Shown one piece after another: positions 1 to 4,562 of a stretch of DNA of 5,172 bases (the first letter of the stretch is position 1; each line of letters starts with the position of its first letter). The position numbers were made by a program, and so were the translations under genes. The DNA is from Oscillospiraceae bacterium (GTDB lineage Bacteria > Bacillota > Clostridia > Oscillospirales > Acutalibacteraceae). The notes beneath the pieces were generated by a model that saw only the letters and a program-made list of their open reading frames with translations, was not told where the DNA came from and ran no database searches. The DNA lies in the NCBI GenBank assembly GCA_009779455.1, contig WREG01000154.1:1-5172 (forward strand), in the 5' to 3' direction.

Positions 1-693
1 AAACGTCCTGTCAACAAATTTTATTGTTTTTGCCCCGGACTGCGACAGCCTGAATACCTGTTCTTTTATTTTATCCAAAGGGAAAAACTTTAATTTGCTC
101 CCGCCGGACAGGCAATACGCGCATTTAAAAGGGCAGCCTCTGGATGTTTCGATATACGCTATCCTGCCGTCAAGCGCGTCAAAATAGGCACTGCCGTAAG
201 GGTCAATCAAATTGGCCGAAGTTTTAAAACCCGGGTTCGAGTGAAAGCCGCCATTTTTATAACAAAGGCCGGGGATTGTTTTCAACGCGGCGGCATCGTT
301 CTCCTCAAGCGCATCGAGCAACGCAGGAAAGCTTTGTTCGCCTTCGCCGCGCAGCACATAATCAGCTCCCGTTTCAATCCAGTAACCGGCGTTATGGGAC
401 GCTTCGGGGCCGCCAAGCGCAAATACCGCATCAGGCAGTTTTTGGCGCAAAAGCTTCAATAACCCCGGCAGCTTGCCCGCGTTCCATATATAGGTTGATA
501 TTCCTATTATATCCGGCATATGGTCTGCCGCCCTTTCGGCAATATCGGCGTTATCCTGTTTAATTGTTGCCTCAACAACCTCAACGTCATGTCTCAGCCG
601 TGAATATTCCTTTACACCGGCAGAAAGGAACCATACTGCCAGCGATGAGTGTACATATTTAGCGTTTATGGATAAAAGCACAACTTTACTCAT
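1..693 (-). CDS. B12-binding radical SAM protein, DUF4080 type (partial, C-terminus beyond left edge)
   Basis: The frame is open from an ATG at 693 to the window edge: 231 residues, no stop. Residues 1 to about 135 resemble a cobalamin-binding Rossmann-like domain: a beta-strand start (MSKVVLLSINAKYVHSSLAV), then DIIGISTYIW near 61-70, ALGGPEAS near 92-99 and ADYVLRGEGE near 110-119. A radical SAM core follows, with the 4Fe-4S-binding CxxxCxxC motif at Cys187, Cys191 and Cys194 in RGCPFKCAYC, and KFVDRTF at the visible end. This order and these motifs are typical of Firmicutes proteins that carry DUF4080 at the C-terminus, which would lie outside the window. Family members are cytoplasmic iron-sulfur enzymes, and their substrate is not established as far as I know. 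The start fits the family N-terminus, but no Shine-Dalgarno is visible in front of it. It is transcribed divergently from the signal peptidase gene. The radical SAM assignment is firm; the subfamily is from memory of the motif pattern. Confidence 0.9.
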   Translation of the reverse strand, partial: MSKVVLLSINAKYVHSSLAVWFLSAGVKEYSRLRHDVEVVEATIKQDNADIAERAADHMPDIIGISTYIWNAGKLPGLLKLLRQKLPDAVFALGGPEASHNAGYWIETGADYVLRGEGEQSFPALLDALEENDAAALKTIPGLCYKNGGFHSNPGFKTSANLIDPYGSAYFDALDGRIAYIETSRGCPFKCAYCLSGGSKLKFFPLDKIKEQVFRLSQSGAKTIKFVDRTF

Positions 694-706
694 ATTTAAT
701 ATGTTT

Positions 707-735
707 ATTATATATCAGTCACATCAAATTTGCAA
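707..735 (-). promoter_or_regulatory. candidate leftward promoter of the radical SAM gene
   Basis: On the minus strand, TTGCAA (735-730) and TATAAT (712-707) are 17 nt apart. The -10 is consensus and the -35 matches 4 of 6. Transcription would begin near 700, only about 7 nt before the ATG at 693, giving an almost leaderless mRNA; this agrees with the missing Shine-Dalgarno. An alternative is TTGTCA (768-763) with TATATA (746-741) at 16-nt spacing, which would give a leader of about 40 nt. The AT-rich composition makes chance matches likely. Confidence 0.4.
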
Positions 736-761
736 TATTTTATATAATTTTTATAAAAAAG

Positions 762-790
762 TTGACAAATACGGCGGTGTATGTTATTAT
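762..790 (+). promoter_or_regulatory. SigA-type promoter of the signal peptidase gene
   Basis: A perfect -35 TTGACA (762-767) and a TATTAT -10 (785-790, 5 of 6) are separated by the optimal 17 nt. An AT-rich stretch lies upstream and could act as an UP element. Transcription would start near 797, giving a leader of about 100 nt that is very AT-rich and shows no recognisable riboswitch or strong hairpin. Confidence 0.75.
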
Positions 791-882
791 TACATTCCTT
801 ATTTTTATAATTAGTTTATTTTTGACAGTTTTAAATATATATTTTTAGTATTTTTATAGTATTTTCAGTTAAAAAAAGAAAG

Positions 883-889
883 TGGGGTG
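883..889 (+). promoter_or_regulatory. ribosome binding site that selects the TTG start at 896
   Basis: TGGGGTG, followed by A, pairs well with the anti-Shine-Dalgarno (GGAGGTGA-like, with one G-U wobble). It sits about 8 nt before TTG at 896 once its core (883-887) is aligned. The GTG at 887 in the same frame lies inside this site and has only a weak AGAAAG in front of it, so TTG at 896 is the better start. Confidence 0.6.
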
Positions 890-895
890 AAAAGT

Positions 896-1603
896 TTGAA
901 TGAGCCGGTTTTTTTTAAAAACCTTGAAGATATCGAGCGTGAATTCGCGCAAAAATTACGCAGCCCGCGGGAGGCGGCAAACGAATTAAAAACCCTTGAA
1001 GATATTGAACATGAGCTGACGCAAAACGGTTTAAGCCTGACGAAAGAAACAACGCGCGGAAAAATTGCGCGGCACGCAGTCAATATTTTAAGCGTTGTTT
1101 TAATCGCGCTTATGGCATTTTCCGCCATAGGCATTTTCGGCGCTAAAGCGTTAGGGTATCAAATCATGGTAGTGGAAACAGGGAGCATGTCGCCTGATTT
1201 GCCGATAGGCTCACTGCTTTTCATTTCCCCTGCCGATTATGACATGATAAATATAGGCGACGACGTTACCTTTAAACGTGACGACGGCCTTAGGGTGGTT
1301 ACGCACCGCGTCATCGCAAAAAATGATTCCGAAGAGCGGCTGACAACCAAAGGAACGGCTAATAACACGGCCGACGAGCCGATAAGCTACAGCAGCGTCG
1401 TCGGCGTTGTAAGGCGCCACATAAATATAATCGGGCATCTGTTTTTATGGCTCAACGACCGGATCGGCAAAATCGTCGGGATTTCTGTCGCCGCCGCGGC
1501 CTGGTTCGTCTCAATTTTGTTCGGAATACGCAAATCCCCGTTAAAAAACAAAAAAACGGCAGACGGGCTTTATTTTATTGATTTGCCGGGCTTTTCCGGC
1601 TAA
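896..1603 (+). CDS. signal peptidase I, S26B (SipW/Sec11-like) type
   Basis: Membrane serine protease that removes signal peptides from exported proteins. With the TTG start it has 235 residues. A charged cytoplasmic N-terminal segment of about 57 residues comes before a membrane helix (roughly 62-86). Then come box B with the catalytic serine (VETGSMSPDLPIGS, Ser97), the catalytic histidine in VVTHRVI (His137) and the KGTANNTADEP box (Lys152 to Asp160). Histidine in place of lysine marks the ER/archaeal-like S26B class that includes Bacillus SipW. A second membrane helix lies near 192-212, followed by a basic, lysine-rich stretch. The N-terminal segment holds a 24-residue-period duplication (LEDIE..., about 8-19 and 32-43) that is not part of the protease core. 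No TasA-like or other candidate substrate gene is next to it, so its clients are unknown. It is probably monocistronic, since another promoter lies just after the stop. An upstream in-frame GTG at 887 would add three residues. Confidence 0.92.
   Translation: MNEPVFFKNLEDIEREFAQKLRSPREAANELKTLEDIEHELTQNGLSLTKETTRGKIARHAVNILSVVLIALMAFSAIGIFGAKALGYQIMVVETGSMSPDLPIGSLLFISPADYDMINIGDDVTFKRDDGLRVVTHRVIAKNDSEERLTTKGTANNTADEPISYSSVVGVVRRHINIIGHLFLWLNDRIGKIVGISVAAAAWFVSILFGIRKSPLKNKKTADGLYFIDLPGFSG
917..1026 (+). repeat. two 38-bp direct repeat units, 72-bp period, inside the signal peptidase gene
   Basis: Positions 917-954 and 989-1026 match at 30 of 38 bases and are exactly 72 bp (24 codons) apart, so the frame is kept. 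They encode KNLEDIEREFAQ and KTLEDIEHELTQ. Both units are acidic and amphipathic, and probably helical. Differences at third positions and at several residues indicate an old duplication that has been kept, rather than a recent slippage event. Confidence 0.75.
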
Positions 1604-1608
1604 CCGTA

Positions 1609-1636
1609 TTGACTTTGCCGCAGAATTTTATATAAT
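1609..1636 (+). promoter_or_regulatory. SigA-type promoter of the lrp-like/aminotransferase operon
   Basis: TTGACT (1609-1614, 5 of 6) and a consensus TATAAT (1631-1636) are 16 nt apart, beginning 5 nt after the stop of the signal peptidase gene. Transcription would start near 1643, giving a leader of about 40 nt. A short tandem GATAGATAGA lies just after the -10, but no clear palindromic Lrp-type operator can be made out. Confidence 0.7.
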
Positions 1637-1666
1637 ATCAGATAGATAGAAATGTGTTAGACGAAT

Positions 1667-1675
1667 AAAGGAGTG
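1667..1675 (+). promoter_or_regulatory. ribosome binding site of the lrp-like gene
   Basis: AAAGGAGTG is a strong Shine-Dalgarno 8 nt before the ATG at 1684, and it fixes that start. Confidence 0.8.
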
Positions 1676-1683
1676 AATACTAA

Positions 1684-2175
1684 ATGGAAAACCTTAAAGA
1701 ACAAATATTAAACGTAATCGAAAAGGACGCGAAAATAAGCGCGAAGGAGCTTTCCGCCATGCTCGGCGCGGAGGAAGCCGCCGTACTGTCTGAAACCGCC
1801 GCAATGGAAAGCGACGGCACGATATGCGCTTACCATACCCTTATAAACCGGGACAGGCTGAACGGCGACGACGTGACGGCGCTGGTGGAACTCCGCGTGA
1901 CGCCTCAGGGCGGCGACGGGTACGACAAAATAGCGGAAACCATCTGCATGTACGACCAGGTGGATACCCTTTACCTTATGTCGGGGGCCTATGATTTTCT
2001 TGTCATCGTCAAGGGCAAAACCATCAAGGAAATATCCCTTTTCGTATCCGGCAAATTAGCGTCCATGCACGAGGTGCAAAACACTACGACGCATTTTATC
2101 CTCACAAGGTATAAGGAGCAGGGGATACGCCTCAAAAGCGCCAAAACAGACGGAAGAATGGTGATTTGCCCGTGA
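1684..2175 (+). CDS. Lrp/AsnC family transcriptional regulator
   Basis: A 163-residue protein of normal length for this family. Residues 1 to about 50 form the N-terminal winged helix-turn-helix (KEQILNVIEKDAKISAKELS..., with the end of the wing at GTICAYHTLIN). Residues about 64-140 form the RAM (AsnC-type) effector-binding and oligomerisation domain, recognised by VTALVELRV, the GAYDFLVIV loop (Gly101, Asp104) and NTTTHFILTRYKEQG. Such proteins bind DNA as dimers to octamers and respond to amino acids. The gene has its own promoter and strong ribosome binding site, and its TGA overlaps the GTG start of the aminotransferase gene in GTGA. This translational coupling suggests that it regulates the aminotransferase and its own operon. 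The last 15 or so residues extend past the RAM domain. The ligand cannot be read from the sequence. Local regulation is inference; the family call is firm. Confidence 0.93.
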   Translation: MENLKEQILNVIEKDAKISAKELSAMLGAEEAAVLSETAAMESDGTICAYHTLINRDRLNGDDVTALVELRVTPQGGDGYDKIAETICMYDQVDTLYLMSGAYDFLVIVKGKTIKEISLFVSGKLASMHEVQNTTTHFILTRYKEQGIRLKSAKTDGRMVICP

Positions 2176-3329
2176 AAAACCCGCTGTCAGATAAAGTTCA
2201 ATCCTTAAAGCCGTCGGGTATACGGAAATTCTTTGATTTGGTCGAAGAAATGCCCGACGCCATCTCACTGGGCGTTGGCGAGCCGGATTTCGACACCCCT
2301 TGGAATATAAGGGAGGCGGGCATTCATGCGCTGAATTCCGGCAAAACCTTTTATACCGCGAATTCGGGGATAAAACCCCTCCGCAAGGCGATATCCGATT
2401 ATACAAAAAGGAAGTGTTCCCTCAGCTACGATCCCGACCGCGAAATTGTAGTCACGGTCGGCGGCAGCGAAGCTATAGACATCGCGCTACGGGCGGTGAT
2501 AAACCCCGGCGACGAGGTTATATATATAGAACCCTGCTATGTGTCCTATATGCCGTGCATAGTTTTGGCGGGTGGTGAACCTGTTGCAATAAAGGTTTTG
2601 GAAAAAAATGAATTCCGCCTCACTCCCGGTGAGTTGCGGGCGGCAATAACAGATAAGACAAAAGCTATAATACTGCCCTACCCTTCCAACCCGACGGGGG
2701 CTGTGATGGGAGAGGCCGATTTGGAAACCATAAAAGACATTCTGATTGAAAATGACATAATCGTGATATCCGACGAGATATACAGCGAACTGACCTACGG
2801 CGAAAAACACGTGAGCATAGCCTCCCTTGAAGGTATGCGGGAACGCACGGTTGTTATCAACGGTTTTTCAAAAACTTTCGCCATGACGGGCTGGCGGGTA
2901 GGCTACGCTACGGGGCCGGAGCTGATACTGGGCCAAATGCTGAAAATCCACCAGTACGCCATAATGTGCGCGCCCACGGTGAGCCAGTACGCCGCCATAG
3001 AGGCCCTCGAAAACAGCGACGGGGAAACGGAAAAAATGCGGCTTGAATACGACCGCCGCCGCCGCTACCTTTTAAGCGCGTTTTCGGAGATGGGCCTGCC
3101 GTGCTTTGAGCCGCTCGGGGCTTTTTACACTTTCCCCAACATCTCAAAATTCGGCCTTTCAAGCGAGGATTTCGCGACGGGGTTTTTGAAAAGCCAAAAA
3201 GTCGCGGTAATCCCGGGAACCGCTTTCGGCGAAAGCGGCGAAGGGTTTGTAAGGATCTGTTACGCGTATTCCATTAAGGAATTGCGCGAGGCGATGAACA
3301 GGATGGGTAAATTTATATCTTCTTTGTAG
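2172..3329 (+). CDS. PLP-dependent class I/II aminotransferase (PatA-like, fold type I)
   Basis: A 385-residue cytoplasmic enzyme that transfers an amino group between an amino acid and a 2-oxo acid, using pyridoxal phosphate. Visible landmarks, numbered from GTG: SGIRKF near 16-21, GVGEPDFDTP near 34-43, the phosphate-contacting GGSEA near 97-101, PYPSNPTG with Asn173, SDEIYSELTY with Asp201 and Tyr204, the Schiff-base lysine Lys234 in NGFSKTFAMTGWRVGY, GAFYTFPNISKFG near 316-328, and the carboxylate-binding Arg361 in GEGFVRICYA. This pattern closely resembles Bacillus PatA and related AspC/AAT-I enzymes, for which N-acetyl-diaminopimelate, aromatic or other amino acids are possible substrates; specificity cannot be settled here. 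The GTG start is preferred because it overlaps the regulator's stop by 4 bp and has GGTGA (2160-2164) 7 nt upstream. A TTG at 2166 would add two residues. The TAG stop lies inside the inverted repeat that begins at 3325. Confidence 0.94.
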   Translation: MKNPLSDKVQSLKPSGIRKFFDLVEEMPDAISLGVGEPDFDTPWNIREAGIHALNSGKTFYTANSGIKPLRKAISDYTKRKCSLSYDPDREIVVTVGGSEAIDIALRAVINPGDEVIYIEPCYVSYMPCIVLAGGEPVAIKVLEKNEFRLTPGELRAAITDKTKAIILPYPSNPTGAVMGEADLETIKDILIENDIIVISDEIYSELTYGEKHVSIASLEGMRERTVVINGFSKTFAMTGWRVGYATGPELILGQMLKIHQYAIMCAPTVSQYAAIEALENSDGETEKMRLEYDRRRRYLLSAFSEMGLPCFEPLGAFYTFPNISKFGLSSEDFATGFLKSQKVAVIPGTAFGESGEGFVRICYAYSIKELREAMNRMGKFISSL

Positions 3330-3407
3330 GGTGCGGCGCTCCCGGCGCACCGGATTTAAAATCACATATAAATTAATTTCGGTGCGCCGGGAGCGCCGCA
3401 CCCTACA
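3325..3407 (+). repeat. perfect 28-bp inverted repeat with 27-nt AT-rich loop (REP/MITE-like palindromic element)
   Basis: The arms 3325-3352 and 3380-3407 are exact reverse complements; the outer ends read TGTAGGGTGCGG and CCGCACCCTACA. The 27-nt spacer (3353-3379) is almost all A and T, in sharp contrast to the GC-rich arms. Each arm is also a partial palindrome (GGTGCG with CGCACC: 3330-3335 with 3346-3351, and 3381-3386 with 3397-3402). The left arm supplies the last Leu codon and the TAG stop of the aminotransferase gene; the right arm ends on the first base of the next Shine-Dalgarno. GTAGGG-headed GC-rich palindromes of this style are, from memory, often dispersed in clostridial genomes. 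No U-tract follows on either strand, so it is not a standard intrinsic terminator. As RNA, it would form one very stable hairpin between two genes of the same orientation. Confidence 0.95.
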
Positions 3408-3414
3408 GGAGGTG
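3407..3414 (+). promoter_or_regulatory. consensus ribosome binding site that sets the TTG start at 3421
   Basis: AGGAGGTG is a full-consensus Shine-Dalgarno, 6 nt before TTG at 3421. Its first base is the last base of the 28-bp inverted repeat. The overlapping GGTGC (3411-3415) can also pair with GCACC (3398-3402) inside the right arm, which would mask half of the site. Confidence 0.85.
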
Positions 3415-3420
3415 CTGTAA

Positions 3421-4305
3421 TTGTATATAGTAATCGGCGCGGGCGGTTTTTTAGGCTCGCATATTGTAAAAAATATAATATCCGCGACAGATGAAGGCTG
3501 TATTGCCGTTGTGAGGGACAAAAATTCCGTCACGGAAACGGACAGGGCAAAAAGCTTCGTTTGCGACGTTACAAAAAAAGAAGATATAAAATCTTTATCC
3601 CTTTATATCAAGGGTTTTAAACAAATAAAATGCGTATATCTCGCGGCTTATCATAATATCGACAAAGTCGAAGAAAACGCTGACCTTGCTTATAATGTGA
3701 ACGTGGAGGCTCTTGAAAATTTTTTAAACGCCGTAAATATCGAAAGCCTGTTTTTCAGCTCCACCGACGCGGTTTACGGCGAGGGCGGGCCGGACAGGCG
3801 CTTTAAGGAAACGGACGAATTGAACCCCGTGAATATTTACGGGGAGCAAAAAATACTGGCGGAAAAGCTTACCCTCGAATACGGCGGGCATGTTTTGCGT
3901 CTGCCGCTTCTTATGGGGAAAAGCCTATCCCTGCATAAAAAGCATTTTTACGATACCCTTGAAGAAAGGCTCATTTTCGGACAAAAAACGGAGATGTTCA
4001 CCGATTTTGTCCGCTCGGCTTTGGATTACGGCACGACGGCGGGGATAATCGCAAAGCTTTGCGAAACCCCGCGCAAAAACCTGCCGAAAATACTGAATAT
4101 CGGCGGCGACAGGGGGCTTTCAAAATATGATATAGGGATAAGGCTGTGCGAAAAGCTGGGCGCGGACAAAAACCTCGTCATACCCGCCGAATCGGACAAC
4201 AGCGGCGTGTTTTCGGCGAAAAGGGCGGAATACGCCCTGCTTGACAACGGGCTGCTGAAAAATGTATTGGATATTAATGAAATATGTTTTGATATTTTTA
4301 CATAA
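3421..4305 (+). CDS. NAD(P)-dependent extended-SDR oxidoreductase/epimerase, RmlD-like
   Basis: A 294-residue Rossmann-fold protein starting at TTG. The N-terminus begins directly with the first beta strand and the dinucleotide-binding GxxGxxG motif (Gly6, Gly9, Gly12 in IGAGGFLGSHIV). Further marks are CDV near 48-50, VYLAAYHNIDKVEEN near 72-86 (the LAA position of extended SDRs), the catalytic SSTDAVYG near 113-120, and the YxxxK pair Tyr140 and Lys144 in NIYGEQKILAEKL. LRLPLLMG near 159-166 and the later NIGG...LSKYDIG segment resemble dTDP-4-dehydrorhamnose reductase (RmlD) and sugar-nucleotide epimerases. The substrate is probably a nucleotide sugar, but no other sugar-nucleotide gene is nearby, so this stays open. 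It follows the aminotransferase gene in the same direction with only the inverted-repeat element between them and no promoter seen, so it probably shares the transcript. No terminator is visible after its stop. Confidence 0.9.
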   Translation: MYIVIGAGGFLGSHIVKNIISATDEGCIAVVRDKNSVTETDRAKSFVCDVTKKEDIKSLSLYIKGFKQIKCVYLAAYHNIDKVEENADLAYNVNVEALENFLNAVNIESLFFSSTDAVYGEGGPDRRFKETDELNPVNIYGEQKILAEKLTLEYGGHVLRLPLLMGKSLSLHKKHFYDTLEERLIFGQKTEMFTDFVRSALDYGTTAGIIAKLCETPRKNLPKILNIGGDRGLSKYDIGIRLCEKLGADKNLVIPAESDNSGVFSAKRAEYALLDNGLLKNVLDINEICFDIFT

Positions 4306-4331
4306 ATACGCAATAATAACGGGATGTCAAT

Positions 4332-4497
4332 ATGATTATTGAAAGATCGCAATACCTGGACAAGTTAATTAAGAAGAAAGAGAACGGCTTTATAAAAGTC
4401 ATTAAAGGACGACATTATCCCTTGGCACGATGAAAAAGGCGTTCTCTATATAGGCATCGAGAATTTTTTGCTGGATGAAACCGCTATGGATTTATGA
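4332..4497 (+). pseudogene. remnant of an AAA/DUF4143 ATPase gene (internal deletion and frameshift)
   Basis: An ATG at 4332, with a weak GGGATG in front, opens a 33-codon frame ending at TGA 4431-4433. Its first 24 residues (MIIERSQYLDKLIKKKENGF, then IKVI) match the usual N-terminus of DUF4143-type ATPases, where the Walker A segment TGIRRCGKS should follow. Here only KGR follows, and then nonsense. From 4408 a different frame reads DDIIPWHDEKGVLYIGIENF and then LLDETAMDL, stopping at TGA 4495-4497. I take this as the C-terminal end of the same kind of protein, though that part rests on memory of the family. More than 1 kb of coding sequence, including all ATPase motifs, would have been lost, with the junction near 4405-4411. 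It cannot make a functional protein. The N-terminal match is the stronger of the two. Confidence 0.65.
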
Positions 4498-4562
4498 CAA
4501 AAGCAAGTCGTTCCGAGTAAGCTGGCGAGGAAGAGCATCCTTTCAAACGCTATTTTACTGTA
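4498..4562. other. short spacer between convergent ATPase remnant and ATPase gene
   Basis: These 65 bp lie between the two stop codons of the convergent genes. I see no hairpin with a T-run, no promoter and no coding remnant that I can name, so neither gene has a visible intrinsic terminator here. Confidence 0.5.

Noticed and set aside
241..563. Plus-strand open frames opposite the radical SAM gene
   Set aside because: They lie antisense to a clearly conserved coding sequence and their translations show no family features or ribosome binding site.
822..850. Second TTGACA in the leader of the signal peptidase gene as a promoter
   Set aside because: At 16-18 nt spacing there is only TTAGTA-like sequence, a poor -10. 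The upstream promoter at 762-790 is far better.
887..889. GTG as the start of the signal peptidase gene
   Set aside because: It sits inside the TGGGGTGA ribosome binding site that serves the TTG at 896 and has no good site of its own.
1585..1600. GCCGG-GCTTTT-CCGGC hairpin at the end of the signal peptidase gene as a terminator
   Set aside because: The stem is only 5 bp and no T-run follows; it lies within the last codons and is best read as coding sequence.
3325..3407. Inverted repeat as an intrinsic terminator
   Set aside because: Neither strand has a T-tract after the stem. A Shine-Dalgarno follows directly on the plus strand, so transcription is expected to continue.
2056..3533. Minus-strand open frames across the regulator, aminotransferase and SDR genes
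   Set aside because: They are antisense shadows of conserved genes, rich in Arg/Pro/Ser/Cys, with no motifs.
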